Assembly (NCBI GenBank): GCA_013138655.1
Contig: WTCI01000146.1
Coordinates: 1-7,485 of the forward strand
Direction: 5' to 3'
From: Desulfuromonadaceae bacterium
GTDB taxonomy: Bacteria; Desulfobacterota; Desulfuromonadia; Desulfuromonadales; Geopsychrobacteraceae
Length of the DNA stretch: 7,485 nt
Shown here piece by piece: positions 1 to 6,311 of this stretch. How positions within the stretch are numbered: position 1 is the stretch's first letter; each line of letters starts with the position of its first letter. The notes under the pieces are model-generated. The model had not been told where the DNA came from. It saw nothing but the letters and a program-made list of their open reading frames with translations, and ran no database searches. A program made the position numbers and the translations under genes.

Positions 1-22
1 GGGTTCGTAGCACGCTCCCCAG

Positions 23-88
23 CAAAACCGGGACTGTCCCCACCGGCTCCTGAGCGAAGGCGAAGGGTGGGGGCTGTCCCAGGCTTTT
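23..88. repeat. Imperfect palindromic repeat, GGGACTGTCCC type (unit A)
   Basis: The left arm (23-40, containing CCGGGACTGTCCCC) is matched by an inverted, slightly diverged right arm (69-88, GGGGGCTGTCCCAGGCTTTT). They could fold into a long imperfect hairpin. The short outer pair GGTTCG (2-7) and CGAACC (95-100) extends the symmetry. Unit B at 119-165 shares the same core, so this is one member of a local repeat family. By eye it resembles REP-like dispersed repeats of deltaproteobacteria; genome copy number is not visible here. Confidence 0.6.
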
Positions 89-118
89 GCGATGCGAACC
101 ACCACAGTTTCATAACCG

Positions 119-165
119 TAAAGCCGGGACAGCCCCCGATGGTACTGGGGACAGTCCCGGCTTTA
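119..165. repeat. Palindromic repeat, GGGACTGTCCC type (unit B)
   Basis: A perfect 12-bp inverted repeat (119-130 and 154-165, TAAAGCCGGGAC and its complement) closes a hairpin. An inner CCCC/GGGG stem (134-137 with 147-150) continues it after mismatches, around a 9-nt loop at 138-146. There is no T-run after it, so it is not an intrinsic terminator. It shares the GGGACAG/CTGTCCC core with unit A, which suggests a REP or BIME-type pair. Confidence 0.65.
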
Positions 166-206
166 CTTGGGTTATTGCTCCGGTGATGAAACAAGTAAAT
201 CCTGCG

Positions 207-280
207 GTAGGGGCGATCCTTGTGATCGCCCTTGTTCTGTCGGCGATCAGGATTCGGGCGAATACAAGATTCGCCCCTAC
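207..280. repeat. 74-bp twin-hairpin element with 10-bp terminal inverted repeats
   Basis: The ends GTAGGGGCGA (207-216) and TCGCCCCTAC (271-280) are perfect inverted repeats. Each half folds alone into a perfect 8-bp stem: 211-218 with 224-231, and 256-263 with 269-276. The 5-nt loops CTTGT and ACAAG are reverse complements of each other. The stems differ (GATC against GAAT) but both stay fully paired. TGCG occurs at 203-206 and 282-285, a weak hint of a target duplication. It resembles widespread GGGGCGA-type dispersed repeats and holds no coding sequence. Confidence 0.7.
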
Positions 281-336
281 ATGCGCATAAATAACCACCG
301 GCTCAATATCTTTGCAGAGTTGCCAGGCTGAGTCGA

Positions 337-365
337 TTGGCGGACCACACCGGCTGTGCTATGGT
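337..365 (+). promoter_or_regulatory. Weak candidate promoter for the cvfB-like gene
   Basis: TTGGCG (337-342) and TATGGT (360-365) are separated by 17 bp, a fair sigma-70 match about 45 nt upstream of the likely start codon at 412. A 7-bp hairpin (TATGGTG at 360-366 with CACCATA at 372-378) overlaps the -10 element and the expected transcript start. It could be an operator or a 5' leader stem. This is pattern-based only. Confidence 0.35.
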
Positions 366-411
366 GCCTGCCACCATAAAGACTAAAAGAGGCCTTCACA
401 AAGGAGCTCCC

Positions 412-1233
412 ATGCTGCCGGGATACTATTATCAATTAACTGTAGAACGAATCGATCCGCAGGGCGCCTGGCTCGACACCGACGGAGAACAACTGCTGTT
501 GCGCCGCCGAGAGTGTCCCGGCGAACTGACCCCCGGAGCCACCATCGAGGTCTTTATCTATCTTGATCGCAACAACCGGCTGACCGCCACCACCCGCCAA
601 CCTTTCGCCGCAGCCGACCAATTCGCCCGGCTGAAGGTCAGCAGTATCGGCCCACATGGGGCCTTTCTCGACTGGGGACTGGAAAAGGACCTGCTTGCCC
701 CTTTCAGCGAGCAGCCACAGAAAATGCTGGAAGGGCGCCGTTACCTGGTCCGCATCTGTCATGATCAGGAAGGGCGACCGATCGCCTCGGCACGCCTTGA
801 GAAATTTCTCGAACAGGAAAATCGGGATTTGCAACCGGGGGAGGAGGTTGAAGTGCTGGTCTGGGCCTTTACCGACCTCGGGGCCAAGGTGATTGTCAAC
901 AATCGCTATGAGGCACTCCTCTACCGAGACGAAATCCCCGCCGGATTAAAACGCGGCGATTGCTGCCAGGGATTTGTCCAACGTATCAGAGCGGATCAGC
1001 GGATCGATGTCACCTTGCGGCGACCAGGTGCTGCCGGTATCAGCGATGCCCGCGAGATCATTCTTGAAGCCCTGCAGGCAGAAGGCTTTTTGCCGTTACA
1101 CGACCAGAGCCCGCCGGAATTGATCCGCAGCCGGTTGGGGTTAAGCAAAAAACAGTTCAAAAAAGCGCTGGGGGGACTGTATAAGGACGGCTTGGTCGAA
1201 TTGGGACACAAAGGGGTTCGCCTCCTAGGCTGA
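412..1233 (+). CDS. cvfB: CvfB/YitL-family S1 RNA-binding protein
   Basis: A predicted cytoplasmic RNA-binding protein of 273 residues. It has the CvfB layout: successive S1-like OB folds at about 3-62, 70-132 and 142-205, then a winged helix at about 210-273. The second S1 domain carries the family signature around GPHGAFLDWGLEKDLLAP (80-97). Family members (Bacillus YitL, Staphylococcus and Streptococcus CvfB) bind RNA, and CvfB affects virulence-gene expression in staphylococci; no specific target can be inferred here. The start is set at ATG 412 because AAGGAG (401-406) lies 5 nt upstream. A longer in-frame TTG start at 337 lacks such a site and would add 25 residues unlike the family. 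It has no close partner gene: the next gene begins 199 nt later with its own promoter. Confidence 0.88.
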   Translation: MLPGYYYQLTVERIDPQGAWLDTDGEQLLLRRRECPGELTPGATIEVFIYLDRNNRLTATTRQPFAAADQFARLKVSSIGPHGAFLDWGLEKDLLAPFSEQPQKMLEGRRYLVRICHDQEGRPIASARLEKFLEQENRDLQPGEEVEVLVWAFTDLGAKVIVNNRYEALLYRDEIPAGLKRGDCCQGFVQRIRADQRIDVTLRRPGAAGISDAREIILEALQAEGFLPLHDQSPPELIRSRLGLSKKQFKKALGGLYKDGLVELGHKGVRLLG

Positions 1234-1371
1234 AGCTCACAACATCAACCTGTTTCAGTGAGGGCATCCTTGATCCGGAGCGATCCCCCACACAAACGGA
1301 AAACAGCCATATCTCTCAAGATCAGAAACGAATAAAACTCATCTTTCCCTAGCAATTTGTGCGCTTCATTC
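1234..1371. other. Intergenic gap after cvfB-like gene
   Basis: No reading frame or convincing terminator is seen. A 5-bp pair, CTCAC (1236-1240) and GTGAG (1258-1262), could form a weak stem but is not followed by a T-run. The cvfB-like gene may therefore end by Rho or read through. Confidence 0.4.
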
Positions 1372-1400
1372 TTGACAGCATCGATAGTGATTTCTATAGT
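1372..1400 (+). promoter_or_regulatory. Strong sigma-70 promoter with possible Rrf2 operator
   Basis: TTGACA (1372-1377) and TATAGT (1395-1400) are exactly 17 bp apart, almost the sigma-70 consensus. The spacer and -10 hold a direct repeat of ATAGTG (1384-1389 and 1396-1401), and an ATAG/CTAT inverted pair (1384-1387 and 1394-1397). Bound repressor there would block RNA polymerase. Because the next gene encodes an Rrf2 regulator, and such regulators often control their own promoter, these repeats are a plausible autoregulatory operator (inference). Confidence 0.75.
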
Positions 1401-1432
1401 GCCAAACAAGTATTTTTTTGGAGGAAATTATT

Positions 1433-1909
1433 ATGAAACTATCGACAAAAAGTCGCTACGGCGTTCGCGCCATGTTTGACATGGCTTACCATGCCGGAAA
1501 CCAGCCGGCACAGATTAAGGATATTTCCCGGCGACAAAACATTTCCCCCCGCTATCTTGAGCAAATCTTTCAGGATTTGAAAAAAGCCGGACTCTTGAAA
1601 AGTCGGCGTGGGCCTCAGGGTGGCTACACTTTGGCCAAACCGGCGGAAGAAATTACCGTCAAGGATATTGTTCTTGCGGCCGAAGGCGAATTGCAACTGG
1701 TCAACTGTGTCAAAGGCCGCCGTAAACTTGGCGAAAATGTCCCCTGTTGCAACTTCGACAACCAATGCCTGACTCAGCATCTCTGGGCCACGGGGAGCAA
1801 GATTCTCGGTGATTATTTCGGCTCCGTCAGCCTCAAAGATCTCTGTGATCAAGGCAAAGAGACGGGACTGGAAAAAGAGTGTGATCACCGTTTCATGTAT
1901 TTTATCTGA
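1433..1909 (+). CDS. Rrf2/IscR-like transcriptional regulator
   Basis: A 158-residue DNA-binding regulator of the Rrf2 family, which includes IscR (Fe-S sensing) and CymR (cysteine metabolism). The N-terminus KLSTKSRYGVRAM is typical. The winged helix covers about 1-75, with a recognition region near 37-55 and the wing motif RRGPQGGYTLAKP (58-70). Cysteines at 92, 105, 106 and 112 with His116 fall where IscR has its cluster ligands (C92, C98, C104, H107). The spacing differs, so cluster binding is likely but not certain. Two further cysteines are at 138 and 150. ATG 1433 is chosen because GGAGG (1420-1424) sits 8 nt upstream; a TTG at 1418 overlaps that site. It is followed 81 nt later by cysK, pointing to control of cysteine or sulfur metabolism. 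It could equally be called CymR-like or IscR-like. Confidence 0.93.
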   Translation: MKLSTKSRYGVRAMFDMAYHAGNQPAQIKDISRRQNISPRYLEQIFQDLKKAGLLKSRRGPQGGYTLAKPAEEITVKDIVLAAEGELQLVNCVKGRRKLGENVPCCNFDNQCLTQHLWATGSKILGDYFGSVSLKDLCDQGKETGLEKECDHRFMYFI

Positions 1910-1990
1910 TCCTAAAAGGCTGCATACAGCTGAGCGAATAAGCGGATCGGGGAACTGCGATGCTTCTGCAAGTCGCGGCGAGGAGGATTT

Positions 1991-2911
1991 ATGCCGAAAT
2001 TGATCAGCAATAATCTGCTTGGGCAGATTGGCAACACTCCGCTGGTTAAATTATCAACCCTGTGCAAACCCGGAGGCGCATCCCTCTGGGGTAAACTTGA
2101 AGGGACAAACCCCGGCGGCAGCATCAAGGACCGCATCGCCCTGGCGATGATCGAAGATGCCGAGCAACAGGGGCAGCTCAGCCCCGGGATGACGATTGTC
2201 GAACCGACCAGCGGAAACACCGGGATCGGCCTGGCAATGATCTCAGCAATCAAGGGCTACCGATTGATTCTGACCATGCCGGAAACCATGAGCATTGAGC
2301 GGCGGCGCCTGTTCGGTGCTTATGGCGCAGAACTGGTTCTGACCCCGGGAAACCTGGGGATGCGTGGTGCCATCAAAAAAGCCTCGGAACTGGCACAGAA
2401 AAAATCAGCGTTTACACCACAGCAGTTCAGCAATCCGGCCAATCCGCAAATCCATGAAAAAACCACCGGCCCGGAAATTTTTGCCGCCCTTGACGGCAAA
2501 GTTGACCTCTTTGTCGCCGGGGTCGGCACCGGCGGCACCATCACCGGGGTCGGCCATTATTTACGCCGGCAGAATCCAAAGATCGGCATCGTCGCCGTTG
2601 AACCAAAAGGATCTCCGACTCTTTCCGGCGGAGATGCCGGGCCACACATGATTCAAGGGATTGGTGCCGGATTTATTCCCGAGAACCTGGATGAAAAAAT
2701 TTACGACCAAGTTGTTCAGGTCAGCGACGAAGAGGCCATCGCTATGGCCAGAACTCTGGTCCGGAGCGAAGGCATTTTTTGCGGTATCTCTTCCGGTGCC
2801 AACGTCTTTGTCGCAGCGGAACTCGCCGGCCGGATGAACCCCACACAAAACGTGGTCACCATCATTTGTGACTCCGGGGAGCGCTACCTGTCGACCGGGA
2901 TTTACGATTGA
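1991..2911 (+). CDS. cysK: Cysteine synthase A (O-acetylserine sulfhydrylase)
   Basis: This cytoplasmic PLP enzyme makes L-cysteine from O-acetyl-L-serine and sulfide, the last step of cysteine biosynthesis. At 306 residues it has the usual CysK length. Visible motifs are the PLP lysine K46 in NPGGSIKDR (40-48), the substrate loop TSGNTG (73-78), the phosphate-binding GTGGT (179-183), the QFSNPANP segment (145-152), GISSG near the C-terminal part, and S295 in CDSGERYLST, which contacts the PLP ring nitrogen in the family. AGGAGG (1981-1986) lies 4 nt before ATG 1991. The gene is second in the run after the Rrf2 regulator and is probably under its control. CysM is the main alternative. The TSGNTG loop and the PQQFSNPANPQIHEKTTGPE stretch read as CysK. 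Confidence 0.95.
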   Translation: MPKLISNNLLGQIGNTPLVKLSTLCKPGGASLWGKLEGTNPGGSIKDRIALAMIEDAEQQGQLSPGMTIVEPTSGNTGIGLAMISAIKGYRLILTMPETMSIERRRLFGAYGAELVLTPGNLGMRGAIKKASELAQKKSAFTPQQFSNPANPQIHEKTTGPEIFAALDGKVDLFVAGVGTGGTITGVGHYLRRQNPKIGIVAVEPKGSPTLSGGDAGPHMIQGIGAGFIPENLDEKIYDQVVQVSDEEAIAMARTLVRSEGIFCGISSGANVFVAAELAGRMNPTQNVVTIICDSGERYLSTGIYD

Positions 2912-2915
2912 CCTG

Positions 2916-3734
2916 ATGACCCTGACTGACAAATTCGACGGCCTGAAACAGCGGCTGAGCAGGTTCACCTCGGTCGCGGTCGCGTTTTCCGGTGGCGTCG
3001 ACTCCACCCTGCTGCTCAAGGTTGCCTGTGACATCCTGGGAGTAGAACAGGTTCTGGCGCTGACGGCAAAATCAGCGGTACACTCGAACTTTGAATCTTC
3101 CCAAAGTGAGGACCTGGCACGGGAGATCGGCGTAAAACAACTGCTGATTGACTGCCATGAGCTGCGACTCCCGGCGTTTCAAGAAAACGGCCCGCAGCGC
3201 TGTTATCACTGCAAACGGCTCCTCTTCAAAGGTTTTTTGGAACGTGCTGAGCAAGAGGGTTTTGCAACGGTTCTCGACGGCTCGAATCTGGATGACTTGG
3301 CGGACTATCGCCCGGGACAAAAGGCCCTTAAAGATTTGCAGATTTGTTCACCGCTGCTGGAAGCAGCACTGAGCAAAGCGGAGATTCGGCAACTCAGCAA
3401 ACAACTCGGGTTGCCGACGTGGGACAAACAGGCCTTCGCCTGCCTGGCTTCCCGTTTTCCATACGGAACCAGGATTACCGCCAAGCGGTTACAGCAGGTT
3501 GAACGTTGTGAAAACTGGCTGCGGGAGCGGGGGTTCAGCAATTACCGGGTTCGCTATCACGGACAACTTGCCCGGATCGAGCTTGTCCCGGAGGAATTCC
3601 CCAGGGTTCTGGGGCAAGATTTGCGCCGGCAGCTCATCGCTGAATGCCAGGCAGCCGGGTTTACCTACGTGACCCTCGACCTACAGGGTTACCGAAGCGG
3701 CAGCATGAACGAACTTCTGGACCTTACGGAGTAA
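2916..3734 (+). CDS. larE: ATP-dependent sulfur transferase LarE
   Basis: LarE acts in the synthesis of the nickel-pincer nucleotide cofactor, used by lactate racemase LarA and related enzymes. It adenylates the precursor made by LarB and inserts sulfur; LarC then adds nickel. The 272-residue protein has the PP-loop SGGVDST (25-31), a cysteine pair RCYHCK (95-100), the segment DGSNLDDLADYRPG (121-134), and ACLASRFPYGTRIT with Cys176. That number equals Cys176 of the Lactobacillus plantarum enzyme, the residue whose sulfur is sacrificed. Some other LarE proteins use a [4Fe-4S] cluster held by three cysteines instead. ATG 2916 is 4 nt after the cysK stop, implying translational coupling; an earlier in-frame start at 2868 would lie inside cysK. 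larA, larB and larC are absent from the window. Other PP-loop ATPases are less likely. Confidence 0.93.
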   Translation: MTLTDKFDGLKQRLSRFTSVAVAFSGGVDSTLLLKVACDILGVEQVLALTAKSAVHSNFESSQSEDLAREIGVKQLLIDCHELRLPAFQENGPQRCYHCKRLLFKGFLERAEQEGFATVLDGSNLDDLADYRPGQKALKDLQICSPLLEAALSKAEIRQLSKQLGLPTWDKQAFACLASRFPYGTRITAKRLQQVERCENWLRERGFSNYRVRYHGQLARIELVPEEFPRVLGQDLRRQLIAECQAAGFTYVTLDLQGYRSGSMNELLDLTE

Positions 3735-3740
3735 ACCACA

Positions 3741-3759
3741 AACCGCACTTGTGGCGGTT
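3741..3759 (+). other. Short intercistronic hairpin
   Basis: AACCGC (3741-3746) can pair with GCGGTT (3754-3759) over a 7-nt loop, just before the ribosome-binding site of the next gene. No T-run follows, so it is not a terminator. It could stabilise or divide the message; the effect is unknown. Confidence 0.35.
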
Positions 3760-3773
3760 ACCAGGGAGGAGAG

Positions 3774-4196
3774 ATGCCGAAAAGTAGTGCTTTATTTGCT
3801 GTTTGCTTTGTTGCCGGCCTGCTCGCTGCCCTGGTCAGCAGCCTGGCCCTCTGGGCTTGCGGCGAATGGGGCATCAACACCCTGATCGGGGTGAGGATTG
3901 CGCCACCACTGAAGGAATCCTGGCTCTATCCACGTTTAATCTTTGGTGGACTTTGGGGGCTCGGTTATTTCTTCACCGTCGGAATCCCCCGCCACCGGCG
4001 ACATTGGGCCCGCAAGGGTCTCTGGTTCAGCTTGATCCCGTCAGCAGTCGCACTTTTTTACCTTTATCCATACGTTGAACACAAAGGCCTGGGCGGCTTC
4101 GACCTGGGTATGTTGACACCGCTTCTGGTGATTGTCATCAACCTGATCTGGGGAATGTTTACTGGATTTTTTACCCGCCTGTTTTGGGGACGTTGA
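3774..4196 (+). CDS. Small four-helix integral membrane protein, function unknown
   Basis: I do not recognise this 140-residue protein. It appears to have four membrane-spanning helices at about 6-28, 52-70, 83-100 and 112-134. A basic loop between helices 2 and 3 (IPRHRRHWARKG, 71-82) probably faces the cytoplasm. The charged stretch around 38-51 (GVRIAPPLKESWLY) links helices 1 and 2. No catalytic or metal-binding motif is evident. AGGGAGGA (3763-3770) lies 3 nt before ATG 3774, a strong site. The gene starts 39 nt after larE and its stop overlaps the start region of the nuclease gene, so it is co-transcribed and possibly translationally coupled. It might be an accessory membrane protein for a neighbour, but nothing in the sequence shows that. 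Confidence 0.8.
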   Translation: MPKSSALFAVCFVAGLLAALVSSLALWACGEWGINTLIGVRIAPPLKESWLYPRLIFGGLWGLGYFFTVGIPRHRRHWARKGLWFSLIPSAVALFYLYPYVEHKGLGGFDLGMLTPLLVIVINLIWGMFTGFFTRLFWGR

Positions 4197-4690
4197 TCAT
4201 TTTGCTGCGCCACCTGCTTCTATTCTCCCTCTTGCTGCTGTTCCCGGCACCGGCCGAGGCCGCTGAACAGTGTGGAAAAGTCAGCTGGATTTACGATGGC
4301 GATACCTTGAGGGTTGAAAATATCGGCAAGGTACGGCTACTCGGCATCGACACCCCGGAGACAGAGGACTCTTCGCGTGACCGCTACTATCTGAAAGCCT
4401 TCGGAATCCCGCCGAAACAGCTGCGACAGATCGCCCGGCAAGCCAAACAGTTCAACATCAGGCAGGTGAAAGGCAAGAGAGTCTGCCTTGAGTTCGACCG
4501 GCAGGCCGAAGATAAGTACGGCCGCATACTTGCGTATCTTCAGCTTCCCGATGGCCGATCACTCAATCGACTCTTGCTCGAAAAAGGGCTGGCCAGCGTT
4601 TTCCGACGCTACCCTTTCCGCAACAAAGAGGATTTTCTCACCGCAGAAAAAAACGCTCGCGGAGCACAACTGGGGCTCTGGCAGCCATAA
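4193..4690 (+). CDS. Secreted staphylococcal-type thermonuclease (SNase domain)
   Basis: A predicted calcium-dependent phosphodiesterase cutting DNA or RNA outside the cytoplasm. Counted from TTG 4193, 165 residues begin with a signal peptide: a basic start, a leucine-rich core at 8-17, and likely cleavage after AEA (21-23). The SNase fold follows. All residues matching the S. aureus nuclease active site are visible: D37 in DGDT (D21), R48 in VRLLGIDTPE (R35), D53 and T54 (D40, T41), E56 (E43) and R111 in DKYGRILAY (R87). The start is uncertain: in-frame TTG codons occur at 4184, 4193 and 4202. TTG 4193 overlaps the upstream stop as TTGA, a coupling arrangement, but only a weak GGGGA precedes it. 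Being secreted, it may degrade environmental nucleic acid. It has no obvious tie to the sulfur genes. Confidence 0.92.
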   Translation: MIILLRHLLLFSLLLLFPAPAEAAEQCGKVSWIYDGDTLRVENIGKVRLLGIDTPETEDSSRDRYYLKAFGIPPKQLRQIARQAKQFNIRQVKGKRVCLEFDRQAEDKYGRILAYLQLPDGRSLNRLLLEKGLASVFRRYPFRNKEDFLTAEKNARGAQLGLWQP

Positions 4691-4751
4691 AGCCCTTGTC
4701 ACAACCTGTCAGTTTCTGGTAATCCAGCAGTACCAATCTCAGGAGTGCCCC

Positions 4752-5879
4752 ATGGACAGCTTCATTCATTTTCAACAGATCTTCGATCAGACCTTTGCCG
4801 GAATCAGTCTCTTCCGTATGATCAGCGTGTTGGGGATCCTTTTTCTGGCGCTGTTACTGAAAAAGATCCTTGCCCACCTGTTCACCAAAACAATCTTCAA
4901 GGCTGCCCAAAAAACCTCCAGCAAGATGGATGACATCCTGCTGAAAAACCTTAACAAACCGGCGGAATTCCTGGTTTTGGTCCTCGGCTGTTATCTCTCG
5001 GTCGAAATCCTGCAATTACCGACAGAGCCGACAGATGTCGACAAACTCGCCCGGAACGCCTTACAGGTACTTTTGACATTCAACATGGCCTGGTTCTGTT
5101 ACAACTCGGTGTCTCTGTTGGAACATTGGCTGGGGCACTGGGCCAAACGCACCGAATCGACCCTCGACGATCACCTGGTTCCTTTCATTCGCAAAACCCT
5201 GCGGGTGTTTATCGTCTTTCTGGCCATCCTGATGCTGGTGCAAAACCTCGGTTATTCGATCTCCGGGCTGCTCGCCTCACTGGGAATCGGCGGGCTGGCG
5301 GTCGCCCTGGCGGCCAAAGACAGTCTGTCGAATATTTTCGGCTCGATTATGATTCTGCTCGATCGCCCCTTTACCATCGGCGACTGGATCAAGGCGGATG
5401 ACCTGGAGGGCACGGTCGAGGAGATCGGCTTCCGCTCAACCCGGATCCGCACCTTTGCCAAAACCCTGATCACTGTTCCCAACAGCACCCTGATGAACAT
5501 GTCGATCGACAATTTCAGCCGCATGCCGAAACGGCGCATCAAACTGACCATCGGTATCACCTACGACACCAATCCGCAGCAGATGCGTCAGGCGGTCGCT
5601 GCGATCAAACAGATGCTGCGCGAACACCCGGCAATCGACCAGGATTTTTTTCTGGTCAACTTTACCAACTTCGGAGCCTCCTCTCTCGACATCATGGTCT
5701 ACTGCTTTACCACCAGTACCATCTGGGGAGAATACCTTGACGCCCGGGAAGATGTTTGCCTGAAAATCATGGAAACTCTGGGAGAACTCGGGCTGGATAT
5801 CGCCTTTCCCAGCCAGACGGTTTATCTGCCCGATCTTGAAAAAAAACAAATGGACCCTGACCTGGAAACGGTTCGTTAA
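4752..5879 (+). CDS. MscS-family mechanosensitive channel
   Basis: An inner-membrane tension-gated channel that releases solutes on osmotic downshock. The 375-residue protein has about five helices: 20-42, 72-90, 102-125, 148-168 and the pore helix region 171-204. That is like E. coli YnaI rather than the three-helix MscS. The pore region ISGLLASLGIGGLAVALAAK (170-189) is rich in Gly and Ala as in the family. It is followed by the signature FGSIMILLDRPFTIGDWI, a beta domain (about 205-262, with VPNSTLMN at 242-249) and a C-terminal alpha/beta domain ending AFPSQTVYLP (351-360). ATG 4752 is chosen because AGGAG (4741-4745) precedes it; the same frame is open upstream to 4488 only as overlap with the nuclease gene. 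It lies 61 nt after the nuclease stop without a terminator, so it is probably the last gene of the run. Confidence 0.94.
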   Translation: MDSFIHFQQIFDQTFAGISLFRMISVLGILFLALLLKKILAHLFTKTIFKAAQKTSSKMDDILLKNLNKPAEFLVLVLGCYLSVEILQLPTEPTDVDKLARNALQVLLTFNMAWFCYNSVSLLEHWLGHWAKRTESTLDDHLVPFIRKTLRVFIVFLAILMLVQNLGYSISGLLASLGIGGLAVALAAKDSLSNIFGSIMILLDRPFTIGDWIKADDLEGTVEEIGFRSTRIRTFAKTLITVPNSTLMNMSIDNFSRMPKRRIKLTIGITYDTNPQQMRQAVAAIKQMLREHPAIDQDFFLVNFTNFGASSLDIMVYCFTTSTIWGEYLDAREDVCLKIMETLGELGLDIAFPSQTVYLPDLEKKQMDPDLETVR

Positions 5880-6024
5880 CTCATTGTTTCACAGGTCTAA
5901 CAGTTTGAAACACTCAGGGGAGAGAATATGGCAGCTCATGTCCGGTTCGCGGATCTACGCGCCGGAAACCGGGAATGCGGTTATCCACTTCGCTCCGGTA
6001 AATCAACAACGAAAGCAAATATTA
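5880..6024. other. Gap after the MscS-family gene with hairpins; no convincing gene
   Basis: TGTTTCA (5885-5891) and TGAAACA (5906-5912) form a 7-bp stem with a 14-nt loop and no T-run. A second GC-rich hairpin spans 5942-5965: CCGG, two unpaired T, CGCG, loop GATCTA, CGCG, CCGG. A 45-codon frame (ATG 5928, stop at 6063-6065) follows a GGGGAG site, but its product (MAAHVRFADLRAGNRECGYP at the start) resembles nothing I know and it runs into repeat DNA. I do not call it a gene. Confidence 0.4.
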
Positions 6025-6144
6025 GCCACGGACCCACACGGACATGGGGCGGACGTAAAACCTGAAAGCAGAAAAGTCCACAATCATCCTCACGCCCCTT
6101 CACTACGTTCACTCAAGCCGCAAAGACGCAAAAAAAGCTTGTCT

Positions 6145-6311
6145 GTTAATTTGTAACTATTCAGCACAATACAAAAGACTGTCATTCCGGCAGGATTTTA
6201 GCCGGAATCCAGAGTTTAGAAGACAGAAAGACTGGATCCCCGATAGCAGCACTCGGGGATGACAGGCGTTTTTTCTCCTGATCTGATAATGCTGAATAGT
6301 TACGTTAATTT
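6145..6311. mobile_element. 151-bp MITE with IS66-like ends and 8-bp target duplication
   Basis: The element spans 6153-6303. Its ends GTAACTATTCAGCA (6153-6166) and TGCTGAATAGTTAC (6290-6303) are perfect 14-bp inverted repeats. The flanks GTTAATTT at 6145-6152 and 6304-6311 are identical 8-bp direct repeats abutting both ends, the mark of transposition. Ends starting GTAA with an 8-bp duplication are the pattern known for the IS66 family, so it was probably moved by an IS66-type transposase encoded elsewhere (inference). It has no coding capacity. The exact ends and duplication suggest a fairly recent insertion, into an older repeat. Confidence 0.85.
6179..6265. repeat. Twin-hairpin palindromic core inside the MITE
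   Basis: CTGTCAT (6179-6185) and ATGACAG (6259-6265) are inverted copies. Between them sit two hairpins in opposite orientation: ATTCCGGC/GCCGGAAT (6184-6191, 6201-6208) and ATCCCCGA/TCGGGGAT (6236-6243, 6253-6260). Both have perfect 8-bp stems and 9-nt loops. GAATCCAG (6205-6212) and CTGGATCC (6232-6239) mark the inner borders. It resembles the CTGTCATTCC...GGAATCCAG dispersed repeats of many bacteria. A T-run at 6270-6274, 9 nt past the second hairpin, might give weak termination. Confidence 0.65.

Noticed and set aside
110..298. 62-codon minus-strand frame and 67-codon plus-strand frame at 87-290
   Set aside because: Both are translations of palindromic repeat DNA, which stays open on both strands by symmetry; no ribosome-binding site or protein-like features.
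5895..5901. GTCTAAC matching an integron attC core (RYYYAAC)
   Set aside because: No matching GTTRRRY partner at a suitable distance and no integrase in view; a 7-base degenerate match is expected by chance.
5885..5912. Inverted repeat TGTTTCA/TGAAACA as terminator of the MscS-family gene
   Set aside because: AT-rich 7-bp stem, 14-nt loop and no T-run; not a credible intrinsic terminator.
5836..6156. 106-codon plus-strand frame overlapping the end of the MscS-family gene
   Set aside because: It starts inside the channel gene, has no ribosome-binding site, runs through repeat DNA and ends inside the MITE terminal repeat. The product is low-complexity and basic.
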